A stretch of DNA of 6,445 bases from Candidatus Altarchaeota archaeon (GTDB lineage: Archaea > Altiarchaeota > Altiarchaeia > IMC4 > SCGC-AAA252-I15). Of the stretch, positions 1 to 5,594 are shown piece after piece; position 1 is the stretch's first letter, and each line of letters starts with the position of its first letter. The position numbers and the translations under genes are program-made. The stretch is taken from contig JAPKXP010000101.1 of NCBI GenBank assembly GCA_026394745.1, positions 1 through 6,445 of the forward strand, written 5' to 3'. The notes below the pieces were generated by a model that was given only the letters and a program-made list of their open reading frames with translations, made no database searches and was not told where the DNA came from.

Positions 1-1
1 G

Positions 2-127
2 GATGCGTTGAAGTGTCTGACTGCAGACTGGAAAAACAACGAACCCAGAAAAGTCCTACCGAACGACTGCACCATACAGACCAACCGAAACAAAATAACG
101 TGCACAGCAACCCAAAAACCAGACTAA
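2..127 (+). CDS. C-terminal tail of an unrecognised cysteine-containing protein (A), 5' end outside window
   Basis: The frame is open from the first full codon to TAA at 125-127 and gives 41 residues, starting DALKCLTADWKNNEPRKV and ending in KPD. I do not recognise the family. It is treated as real coding sequence because the same peptide recurs at 731-856 with 35 of 41 residues identical, and most nucleotide differences between the two copies are synonymous. Three cysteines (KC, NDC, ITC) are conserved in both copies, which would suit disulfides in a protein exported from the cell, although no signal peptide is visible because the start is missing. It lies 37 nt upstream of the membrane-anchored gene B1, and the same A-then-B order is repeated downstream. 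Codons favour A- and C-ending forms (AAA, AAC, GAA), unlike B1. Confidence concerns coding status, not function. Confidence 0.6.
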   Translation, partial: DALKCLTADWKNNEPRKVLPNDCTIQTNRNKITCTATQKPD

Positions 128-135
128 AAAGACAC

Positions 136-143
136 TTTAATAA
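136..143 (+). promoter_or_regulatory. TATA-like box for B1
   Basis: TTTAATAA is centred about 25 nt before the B1 ATG at 165, the distance expected for a leaderless archaeal transcript. No convincing Shine-Dalgarno precedes the ATG; AGGT at 155-158 is weak. The element and the start region (CAATAGGTTTAACATG) resemble those of the paralogue B2, so the promoter was probably duplicated with the gene. Confidence 0.45.
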
Positions 144-164
144 AACAAAAACAATAGGTTTAAC

Positions 165-641
165 ATGAAATTCAAACCATTTTTCCCCGGTTTCAAGACA
201 TCCATCCTTATAGGCCTAGTTGTTGTGATATTAGTATATTCGCTCCTCTACACACAAATAGTTCATATAGACTGCGGGTCTATGTACTCCTCTGTTCATG
301 GTAGTATAGTGCCTCAGCTAGCTGGATTCGAGGTTTCACCGGAGGGAGATATTGACCTAGTTTTTACCAGTAGTGTCAAACAGTTCATACACGTCAACAA
401 AATCCAGTTGATTAGTAAATATGAAACCACAAATTTTTTGATCTCTTCCAATGGGATGCAAGAATGCACAAACTATGATGATTTAACGGTAAGCTATGGA
501 GAAAATTTCAACGTAAAAGCTAGAAAATGTATTCCGCCCAAGGCAGTACCTATCGAAGTTAGCATACAAATTGATTATGTTAACTTGGAGTCAAATACTA
601 CTCAAGTAGACCACATAACAATAACAAAGAACGATTGTTAG
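165..641 (+). CDS. Membrane-anchored four-cysteine ectodomain protein, pilin-like (B1)
   Basis: This 158-residue protein has a short basic N-terminus (MKFKPFFPGFK), one hydrophobic segment at about residues 13-31, and a polar beta-rich remainder. It is therefore predicted to have its N-terminus inside and C-terminus outside, anchored by an uncleaved segment. The ectodomain contains HGSIVPQLAGFEV followed by alternating hydrophobic strands, reminiscent of the beta-sandwich of archaeal pilin-like proteins. No class III prepilin cleavage motif or lipobox is visible. Cysteines lie at 37, 101, 122 and 158, the last being the C-terminal residue. Spacing is almost the same in the paralogue B2 (31, 97, 118, 154), which suggests two disulfides. 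The ATG at 165 is favoured because the hydrophobic segment follows at once and a TATA-like box sits upstream. Its stop overlaps the open frame of A'. A surface or pilus-accessory role is inference; no function is known to me. Confidence 0.8.
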   Translation: MKFKPFFPGFKTSILIGLVVVILVYSLLYTQIVHIDCGSMYSSVHGSIVPQLAGFEVSPEGDIDLVFTSSVKQFIHVNKIQLISKYETTNFLISSNGMQECTNYDDLTVSYGENFNVKARKCIPPKAVPIEVSIQIDYVNLESNTTQVDHITITKNDC

Positions 642-856
642 TTTTAGTTTTGCCCAAGAATACGCTGGTAGACAAGCAGGGTTGTAGCGCACTACAATAC
701 TGCAATAATATCAGAATAAACTCTCTCATGGATGCCGTCAAGTGTCTGACCGCAGACTGGAAAAACAACGAACCGAGGAAGGTGATACCGAACGACTGCA
801 CCCTACAAACACTCCGGAATAAAATAACCTGTACATCAACCAAAAAACCAGACTAA
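635..856 (+). CDS. Second copy of the A tail: small cysteine-rich protein or remnant (A')
   Basis: The frame can encode up to 73 residues from a TTG at 635, which overlaps the B1 stop. Other possible starts are TTG at 650 and ATG at 728. The frame is open back to 584, so the start is uncertain, and no TATA box or Shine-Dalgarno is visible before any candidate. From residue 33 onward it matches the A tail at 2-127 (35 of 41 identical, about 84% at DNA level). Of 20 nucleotide differences I count 12 as synonymous, which argues that the peptide was under selection for much of the time since duplication. It carries five cysteines (GCSALQYC, KC, NDC, ITC). There is no hydrophobic segment that could serve as a proper signal peptide. 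Either it is a short gene read by coupling to B1, or the 3' remnant of a longer A gene cut by the duplication junction just after B1. I slightly favour the remnant. Confidence 0.45.
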   Translation: MLVLVLPKNTLVDKQGCSALQYCNNIRINSLMDAVKCLTADWKNNEPRKVIPNDCTLQTLRNKITCTSTKKPD

Positions 857-859
857 GAT

Positions 860-869
860 AATATTTTAA
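860..869 (+). promoter_or_regulatory. TATA-like box for B2
   Basis: AATATTTTAA begins 31 nt before the B2 ATG and is centred about 26 nt upstream, consistent with a leaderless transcript. The same AATATTTTA core occurs 32 nt before the top6B start, so it looks like a genuine local promoter word. No Shine-Dalgarno is present. Confidence 0.5.
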
Positions 870-890
870 TCACATAATCAATGGTTAACC

Positions 891-1355
891 ATGAAAGTAG
901 GCGGAAAAACCAGAATTATCCTTGGAATCTTAATAGCCCTAGGGATGCTTTATGTTTTCTGGGAGCTGGGACAATTTAGTTGTTCAGGGTCTGCGTATTC
1001 CTCTAAGCATGGGGAAATAGTACCTCAGTTAGCTGCCTTTGAGGTTATGCCTGACGGGGATTTAGATGCTGTGTTTACAAATGGTGTTGGCCATCCAATC
1101 CAAATCAACAGAGTTGATATAATAAGTGAATATTATTCCATAAAATACTGGTTTTTTTCTTATAGAAACACTGGGGAATGCTTTAGTCAAGAGATATTGA
1201 CTGCTGAGGATAGGCATAATTTTAGGATACAAGCTAAAAATTGCGTCCTAAAAGAAGCTAACATACTCAACGTCAGCTTATCTATAAACTACACCAACTT
1301 AAACACAAACAACACATACATGGATTATACAACAATAACAAAGAATAACTGTTAA
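891..1355 (+). CDS. Membrane-anchored four-cysteine ectodomain protein, pilin-like (B2)
   Basis: This is a 154-residue paralogue of B1. A basic N-terminus (MKVGGKTR) precedes a hydrophobic segment at about residues 9-26, then a beta-rich ectodomain. By hand alignment the ectodomains are a little over 40% identical. The best block is YSSKHGEIVPQLAAFEV through the ISEY strand, with 27 of 46 positions identical to B1. Cysteines at 31, 97, 118 and 154 match those of B1, and both proteins end in TITKN followed by D/N and Cys. Three Asn-X-Ser/Thr sequons occur near the C-terminus (N127, N133, N140), so N-glycosylation outside the cell is possible. The FSC at 29-31 is not a convincing lipobox. Its TAA overlaps the stop of the convergent TPR-GXGXG gene. 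Base composition is low: 20 of 60 G+C in 1081-1140, against 36 of 60 in 4501-4560 inside amrS. Function is unknown; a surface-structure component is inferred. Confidence 0.8.
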   Translation: MKVGGKTRIILGILIALGMLYVFWELGQFSCSGSAYSSKHGEIVPQLAAFEVMPDGDLDAVFTNGVGHPIQINRVDIISEYYSIKYWFFSYRNTGECFSQEILTAEDRHNFRIQAKNCVLKEANILNVSLSINYTNLNTNNTYMDYTTITKNNC

Positions 1356-2569
1356 TTCTTGGGGTTTGTCAGGTTTTCTTCCACCCATTGGCATAGTTCC
1401 GGGATGTTGACGCCCCATGAAGCCACGTTGCCTTTAACTTTGACGTTTCTCGTGTCCTTCCCGTGGTGTACGTTGCCGCCGGTGGATTTTCCGGCATCGC
1501 CTTCCACCAGTATTTCGCCGTCTGCCATGCCTTCTCCTGTGTAATCTCCGGCGTCGCCTTCTGTTATAATCTTCCCCCTCTTCATCATGAAACCCGTCAA
1601 ATCCCCTGTGTCGCCGTGCATTACCAGGAGCTCTCTGGAGTAGAATGCGCCCAGATAGTGCATCCTGACGTTCTTGACGTTGAGGTTCATCTTACCGCTG
1701 GGGGATTTGTTCACAAGCCCGGACACCAGCAGGCCTGCGTCGCTTCTAAGTTCACGCTCGCTCTTGGAGGAAAGCAGTAGTAGGCGTTCAATCTCGTTGT
1801 TGTCTCCGAGGAAGTCTATGAAGGATTGTATCGTCGCCTGGATTGCGTGGATGCCTTCAACCATTCCTAAAACATGCTGCGCTCTAAGGTTGTCGTCAAG
1901 GTCGCGGGAGGGTTTCGAGGTTGCCAGAGTCCGCCAGATATTCCCTATCTCGCGCAACTGCTTTCTGTTTATGTGCGGGTTCCCGTCCCTGCGTGAATCG
2001 ACAGCGCCCGCATGCGCTAAGCCGTCCTGCCTGAGCAAAGCGCTTATGGGAGGTAGCGTGGCCGCCGACTTGAGGGCGTTCACGTCATGCTGGGAGAAGC
2101 CAAGCTTCCTTGCGGCGTCATCCAGGTTTGTCTTTATGACCTGGTCCCTGGGTTGAAGCTGGTGCGCACTCAAGTAGCACCCGAAAGCCTTCTGAACGTC
2201 TCCGGAGCGTGAATGGAGAATCCCCCGGAGGTTCAGGCTCATGGGATTGCTGGGGTTCAGTTCAATGGCCTTCTCGACTGAAGTCGTCGAATCCTCAATC
2301 CTTCCGAGTTTGTAAAGGCATGAAGCGTGGTTAAGCCACATGCCGTCGTCATCAGGCTTGTTCAAAACCGCGCCGCTGAAGTAAATCAATGCGTTGCCGT
2401 ACTCTCCCCTGCTGAAGAGTTCAAGACCCCTCTGGGTCATGTAAGCTGCTGCTCTTTTACCGTCAAAATCCTTTAGACTCGCGGTTTCGGTGGCACTGCC
2501 TAAAGTGCCTGCCATGAACTCGCGCCTTACTGCATCAAGGTCCGGCTTTACAGCAGTCTTAACAGCCAT
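1352..2569 (-). CDS. TPR protein with C-terminal GXGXG beta-helix domain
   Basis: The 405-residue protein begins at ATG 2569 (MAVKTAVKPD). A TTG eight codons upstream is possible but falls inside the likely promoter. Three TPRs fill about residues 42-143; the second ends in the canonical AIELNPSNP. A mostly helical stretch follows (about 145-290). Residues about 315-380 hold 19-residue repeats in the pattern GDxGDxTGxxMxxGxIxxE, at 319-337 and 338-356 with a decayed third from 357. This is the GXGXG right-handed beta-helix also found in FwdC/FmdC of formylmethanofuran dehydrogenase and at the C-terminus of glutamate synthase large subunit. There the domain is structural, and no catalytic residues are visible here. 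The TPRs suggest a protein-binding scaffold, probably cytoplasmic since no signal peptide or membrane segment is seen. It is convergent with B2 (4-nt overlap) and transcribed separately from cca. Exact role unknown. Confidence 0.85.
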   Translation of the reverse strand: MAVKTAVKPDLDAVRREFMAGTLGSATETASLKDFDGKRAAAYMTQRGLELFSRGEYGNALIYFSGAVLNKPDDDGMWLNHASCLYKLGRIEDSTTSVEKAIELNPSNPMSLNLRGILHSRSGDVQKAFGCYLSAHQLQPRDQVIKTNLDDAARKLGFSQHDVNALKSAATLPPISALLRQDGLAHAGAVDSRRDGNPHINRKQLREIGNIWRTLATSKPSRDLDDNLRAQHVLGMVEGIHAIQATIQSFIDFLGDNNEIERLLLLSSKSERELRSDAGLLVSGLVNKSPSGKMNLNVKNVRMHYLGAFYSRELLVMHGDTGDLTGFMMKRGKIITEGDAGDYTGEGMADGEILVEGDAGKSTGGNVHHGKDTRNVKVKGNVASWGVNIPELCQWVEENLTNPKN

Positions 2570-2573
2570 GTTA

Positions 2574-2605
2574 CGGTATAAACAAAACAACAATAAATAA
2601 TACGG
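2574..2605 (-). terminator. T-rich tract after cca, possible termination region
   Basis: Read on the minus strand, the stretch downstream of the cca stop is rich in T (TATTATTTATTGTTGTTTTG). This is the kind of poly-T signal at which archaeal RNA polymerase terminates. It overlaps the TATA-like box of the next gene, so one short AT-rich segment may both end cca and start the TPR gene. The call rests on composition only. Confidence 0.3.
2591..2602 (-). promoter_or_regulatory. TATA-like box for the TPR-GXGXG gene
   Basis: On the minus strand TATTATTTATTG is centred about 27 nt before the ATG at 2569, with no Shine-Dalgarno between them. This fits a leaderless start and supports choosing ATG 2569 over the upstream TTG at 2593. 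Confidence 0.4.
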
Positions 2606-2645
2606 ATAATGGAGCCGGACGTGTTATAGCTGTTGAAGTGGCTAA

Positions 2646-3989
2646 TTATTTTGTTGTGTTTTTTGTTAGGTGTCGTAGCCAGTCTTGTTCGTTTATTTTG
2701 AGTGTTTCTTTGCCTTCGAGTATTGTTGTTTTTTCCGCTTGCCGGAGGTTTTTGCCGTAGCCGTCTCTTTTGTTTGTCAGGTTTTTGATTAGTTTGGTGG
2801 CGTCGGTGTCTTGTCTTTTGGTTTCGACGACCCATCTTCCGTCTTTGATGTAGGGTTTGTCTTTCTTGTATTTTTCGGTGAATTTTTCCTGGTTTATCGG
2901 GTCGACGTCTATTGGCGGTCCTTTGTGTTGTTTTATTTCGGGGAGGTCCCATACCTCCATCTCGTAGAGCAGTATCGAGGTGTCCTTCTCGTTCGTCCAG
3001 TAGCTTGCCTTGAATACTTTGAATTCTTTTCTCTCGATGTCTTCTTTCAGGGAGTTGAGTGTTTTCTTTAGTTGGCCGTAGAGGGTGTTTTCGTTTAGTT
3101 TTTTGTGTTTCAGTACTACCGCGATGAGTTTAGTCTCTCTGGAGGTGATGGCTTCCTTCAGTTCCTTCATGCTTTTTACTTTAATCTCCTTCGGGAAGAA
3201 GAATTCTTTCGCAGGGCTCTTCAGGAATTTGTCTGCCGCGACGACGAACTCTGCAAGCTTTTCCTTGCAGACGGCGGCGGCGACGTTCCTGTTTTTGTCG
3301 ACTGGGTCGATGACTATCAGGCTTGCCTGCGTGAAGTAGTGTTTGAGCGAGGCCGGGTCGTCCCAGAGGCATTCGGCGTCTATCACTTCAGGCATGCTCC
3401 ATTTCGTCGCGGCCTTCAGGACTTCAAGGAATGAGCCGTATTTTATCGCGAGTAATTCAGTCAGGTATCCTGAGAATCCTTCAGTCTTTGCTTCGGCTCC
3501 GTAGACGTTCTGCGCCTTCATGAACTTCTTGAGTAGCCTTATCTCGCCACCGAGCTTCGGGTTCCCGCGTATCTTCTTTTTCACGTACTTTGTGTGGAAG
3601 GGCGTGCGGTCTACCGAACTCATTATGGTCTTTCCGGTGTAGCATGGCACGATTTCTATGACGTAGCTTCCGTACTTGCCTTTGACGTAAGGGTGTTCCG
3701 CGTAGTCTATCTCGTACGTGCCCTTCAGCTTCTTGAAGACGCTTTTTCCTATTTCAAGAGCCTTCCTTTCCATCTCCTCGCGGGGTACGTTCTGCTTGAA
3801 CTGTATGAAGATGTCTATGTCCTTGTTTCCATGGAGGTCGGTGCCTTTCTCGATGGAGCCGACGAGTATCGGGTTTACCTTATACTGCTTCAGCAGGGTC
3901 GTGACTTCCTTCACTACCTTCAAATCCTTTTTCCCCTCCTCCTTCGTGGGCGTTATCTCGTTCAAGACTTCATTCAGCAGTTTTTCCAT
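2646..3989 (-). CDS. cca: Archaeal class I CCA-adding enzyme (tRNA nucleotidyltransferase)
   Basis: The protein (447 residues) adds or repairs the 3' CCA of tRNAs, using CTP and ATP without a nucleic-acid template. It aligns end to end with the archaeal enzyme as I remember it from Archaeoglobus (about 437 residues). Visible landmarks are GSIEKGTDL at 44-52 with the following DID (D57, D59) of the nucleotidyltransferase site, IEIVPCY at 111-117, VDRTPFH, the IRLLKKFMKAQNVYGAE helix, EGFSGYLTELL, DPVDKNRNVAA, and GRW near the tail. The catalytic carboxylates look exchanged relative to Archaeoglobus (E-D-D there, D57-D59-E112 here). ATG 3989 is chosen over GTG 4001 because the protein then starts MEKLLNEVL like its relatives, it has a TGGAG ribosome site, and it begins 2 nt after the amrS stop, which implies coupled translation. 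The last 98 codons use AAA and GAA almost exclusively, unlike the rest. Confidence 0.95.
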   Translation of the reverse strand: MEKLLNEVLNEITPTKEEGKKDLKVVKEVTTLLKQYKVNPILVGSIEKGTDLHGNKDIDIFIQFKQNVPREEMERKALEIGKSVFKKLKGTYEIDYAEHPYVKGKYGSYVIEIVPCYTGKTIMSSVDRTPFHTKYVKKKIRGNPKLGGEIRLLKKFMKAQNVYGAEAKTEGFSGYLTELLAIKYGSFLEVLKAATKWSMPEVIDAECLWDDPASLKHYFTQASLIVIDPVDKNRNVAAAVCKEKLAEFVVAADKFLKSPAKEFFFPKEIKVKSMKELKEAITSRETKLIAVVLKHKKLNENTLYGQLKKTLNSLKEDIERKEFKVFKASYWTNEKDTSILLYEMEVWDLPEIKQHKGPPIDVDPINQEKFTEKYKKDKPYIKDGRWVVETKRQDTDATKLIKNLTNKRDGYGKNLRQAEKTTILEGKETLKINEQDWLRHLTKNTTK

Positions 3990-3991
3990 CT

Positions 3992-5002
3992 CTAGCTCCA
4001 CACTCCCTCAATCAATGCGCCGCATTTAGGGCATTTGCCGTCCTTTACGATATTCCTACTTACTCTGAATCCGCTCCTTTCGATGATTTTTTCACTGCAC
4101 TTCCAGCATCGCGTGTTCTCGCTGTCCTCGTGCGGCGCATTTCCTGCGTACACGTATTTCAGCCCCGCGTCCTTGCCTATGCGGTACGCTTCATTAATCT
4201 TCTTCAGGTCTGTCGGAGGAAGGTTCGAAAGCTTATAGTCCGGGTGGAACCTTGAGACGTGCCATGGCACATGGTCTCCCAGCTCTTTTTTGATGTACTC
4301 TGCGATTTGCTTGAGTTCCTCCTTCGAGTCGTTGAGCGTGGGTATTATCAGCGTCGTCACCTCAATCCAAATCTTCCTCCTGACCATGTCCTTCAGCGTA
4401 TCCAAGACCGGCTCAAGGCGTCCCCCGCAGACCTCGCGGTAGAATTTGTCGCTGAAGCTCTTCAAGTCTATGTTGTCCGCATGCAGGTAAGGCGCGATTA
4501 GCCCGACGCTTTCCGGCGTCATGAAGCCGTTGGAGACGAACACGTTCCGAAGTCCCTTGTCTACCGCGATTTTTGAGGTGTCGAGCGCGTACTCCATGAA
4601 CACGGTCGGCTCGGTGTACGTGTACGCGATGCTCTTGCAATTGTCGTCTATCGCGCTTGACACGACTTCTTCTGGCGTCATCTCGAAGCCCTCTATTGGC
4701 GCTCCGCCCTTGCTTTTTTGGCTGATGTCCCAGTTCTGGCAGTGCATGCACCGGAAGTTGCAGCCTACCGTGGAAATCGAGTAGATCTTGGTGCCCGGCA
4801 GGAAGTGGAAGAGCGGCTTCTTCTCTATCGGGTCGATGTGTACTGCGCAGGGCCTTCCGTATACGAGCGAGTACAGGACTCCGCCGTTATTCTCGCGGAC
4901 GCCGCATACCCCCCTCGTTCCCTCGGAAATCACGCACCTGTGAGCGCACATCGCGCACTTCACGTTCCGCCCGGTCTTCTCGTACAGCAAAGCCTCCTTC
5001 AT
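3992..5002 (-). CDS. amrS: AmmeMemoRadiSam-system radical SAM protein
   Basis: A 336-residue radical SAM enzyme of the COG1180 type, often labelled pyruvate formate-lyase activating enzyme but here matching the AmrS subfamily. An N-terminal cysteine cluster (C16, C19, C23, C33 in CAMCAHRCVISEGTRGVCG) precedes the radical SAM motif C81-X3-C85-X2-C88 (CNFRCMHC), which should bind a 4Fe-4S cluster and S-adenosylmethionine. Family-typical stretches follow: AYTYTEPTVFMEY, VSNGFMTPE, DNIDLKSF and WHVSRFHPDY. The C-terminus has two CXXC pairs (C299/C302, C324/C327), probably a zinc ribbon. The family is named for co-occurrence with AMMECR1 and Memo proteins. Neither partner is in this window, and to my knowledge the substrate is unsettled. 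ATG 5002 is preferred because a TATA-like box lies about 26 nt upstream; the adjacent GTG 5005 is the alternative, with GGTGA 9 nt before it. It is the first gene of an amrS-cca operon and diverges from the KH gene. Confidence 0.92.
   Translation of the reverse strand: MKEALLYEKTGRNVKCAMCAHRCVISEGTRGVCGVRENNGGVLYSLVYGRPCAVHIDPIEKKPLFHFLPGTKIYSISTVGCNFRCMHCQNWDISQKSKGGAPIEGFEMTPEEVVSSAIDDNCKSIAYTYTEPTVFMEYALDTSKIAVDKGLRNVFVSNGFMTPESVGLIAPYLHADNIDLKSFSDKFYREVCGGRLEPVLDTLKDMVRRKIWIEVTTLIIPTLNDSKEELKQIAEYIKKELGDHVPWHVSRFHPDYKLSNLPPTDLKKINEAYRIGKDAGLKYVYAGNAPHEDSENTRCWKCSEKIIERSGFRVSRNIVKDGKCPKCGALIEGVWS
3996..4000 (-). promoter_or_regulatory. Shine-Dalgarno deciding the cca start
   Basis: On the minus strand TGGAG lies 6 nt before ATG 3989, inside the last codons of amrS. 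It is the only well-placed Shine-Dalgarno in the window and fits an internal operon gene in an archaeon whose first genes are leaderless. It overlaps the alternative GTG start at 4001, which therefore cannot use it. Confidence 0.6.
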
Positions 5003-5024
5003 CACGTAATCTATTCACCGTTTT

Positions 5025-5032
5025 CTATTAAA
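5025..5032 (-). promoter_or_regulatory. TATA-like box for the amrS-cca operon
   Basis: On the minus strand TTTAATAG is centred 26-27 nt before ATG 5002 and about 23-24 nt before GTG 5005. The first six bases match the B1 element TTTAATAA. It lies in the 69-nt divergent region shared with the KH gene. Confidence 0.5.
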
Positions 5033-5039
5033 CATGCGC

Positions 5040-5047
5040 TTTTTTAC
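5040..5047 (+). promoter_or_regulatory. Possible TATA-like box for the KH gene
   Basis: TTTTTTAC is centred about 28-29 nt before ATG 5072. It is a poorer match than the other boxes and slightly far, but there is no Shine-Dalgarno before the ATG, so a leaderless transcript is again likely. It sits about 8 nt from the opposing amrS box, so the two promoters may compete. Confidence 0.3.
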
Positions 5048-5071
5048 CTTGCGCGTTCTTATCTTATTTCT

Positions 5072-5566
5072 ATGCAGTACGTCAGAATTCCCGAGGAGCG
5101 CGTGAAGGTCATTATCGGGACTGAGGGCAAGACCAAGAAGACGCTGGAGTCTAAGACCGAGTGCAAGCTCAAGATTGAGGGCAACGAGGTTTCCGTTGAA
5201 GGCGACGCGATCCACGAGTGGGTGGCAAAAGACGTTGTTCATGCGGTAGGGCGGGGCTTTAACCCGGAGAAGGCGCTCCTGCTTTTGAACGACGATTATA
5301 CCCTCGTTTTGATAGAGCTTGACGACTACACCACTACCGACAAGTCGCTTGATACCAAGCGCGGCAGGGTCATCGGCGAGAAGGGGCGGACTAGGAAGTT
5401 CATAGAGACGAAGTCCGGCGCGCTGCTTTCTGTCTACGGGAAGACGGTCGGAATACTAGGTTCCTTCGAGTCGGTCGAGGTCGCAAAGAAGGCGGTTTTG
5501 ATGCTGCTTTCCGGAGCAGGCCACAGCAGCGTATACAAGTTCCTGGAGCGTAAGCGAAAGAGGTAA
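5072..5566 (+). CDS. KH-domain RNA-binding protein, archaeal Pno1/Dim2 homologue
   Basis: A 164-residue protein made of two KH domains with the archaeal Pno1/Dim2 layout. KH1 (about 4-70) has the GXXG loop as GTEG at 16-19. KH2 (about 98-157) has GEKG at 102-105 and the family-typical end GHSSVYKFLERKRKR. The linker carries VGRGFNPEKALLLL, also characteristic. Eukaryotic Pno1/Dim2 acts in maturation of the 18S rRNA 3' end, and the archaeal protein is thought to bind near the 3' end of 16S rRNA during small-subunit assembly. It should be cytoplasmic. The frame extends far upstream only by running antisense through amrS; ATG 5072 gives the expected family N-terminus (MQYVRIPEERV). The gene is divergent from amrS, and top6B follows on the same strand after 125 nt, apparently with its own promoter. 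Confidence 0.92.
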   Translation: MQYVRIPEERVKVIIGTEGKTKKTLESKTECKLKIEGNEVSVEGDAIHEWVAKDVVHAVGRGFNPEKALLLLNDDYTLVLIELDDYTTTDKSLDTKRGRVIGEKGRTRKFIETKSGALLSVYGKTVGILGSFESVEVAKKAVLMLLSGAGHSSVYKFLERKRKR

Positions 5567-5594
5567 AACAGCATTGCATTATCCGTTTTTATAT

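Larger units (their letters stand above)
2..1355 (+). repeat. Diverged tandem duplication of an A-tail plus B module
   Basis: Unit 1 (2-641) and unit 2 (731-1355) share the same order: A tail, a 34-37 nt spacer with a TATA-like box, then B. The A tails are about 84% identical in DNA, the spacers share TTTAAT and a related pre-start sequence, and the B ends share an ACAATAACAAAGAA stretch just before the stop. Similarity appears to end at the B stop codons, which places a likely junction near 641. DNA between 642 and 730 presumably matches sequence upstream of the window. Confidence 0.75.

Noticed and set aside
165..260. Class III (type IV prepilin) signal peptide in B1/B2
   Set aside because: No basic-Gly cleavage site followed by a Glu-containing hydrophobic helix is present, so pilin likeness rests only on the ectodomain style.
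598..843. Minus-strand 81-codon frame across the A' region
   Set aside because: A' and A show protein-level conservation on the plus strand, so this is a shadow.
966..983. Possible lipobox in B2 (QFSC, cysteine at residue 31)
   Set aside because: Positions -3 and -2 (Gln, Phe) do not fit a lipobox, and the B1 equivalent (HIDC) fits even less. The cysteine is better explained as a conserved disulfide.
1463..2156. Plus-strand open frames opposite the TPR-GXGXG gene (up to 160 codons)
   Set aside because: They are antisense to a gene with clear TPR and GXGXG domains, and their translations show no domain.
2548..2952. Lys/Arg-rich minus-strand frame of 134 codons overlapping the end of cca
   Set aside because: It is another frame of the same strand as cca; the basic composition is a by-product of the A-rich cca tail.
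3990..4001. GTG start for cca at 4001
   Set aside because: It would overlap the Shine-Dalgarno and the amrS stop, and it adds residues absent from the recalled relative.
4718..5071. Upstream extension of the KH frame
   Set aside because: The extra residues run antisense through amrS. The family N-terminus and the promoter position both indicate ATG 5072.
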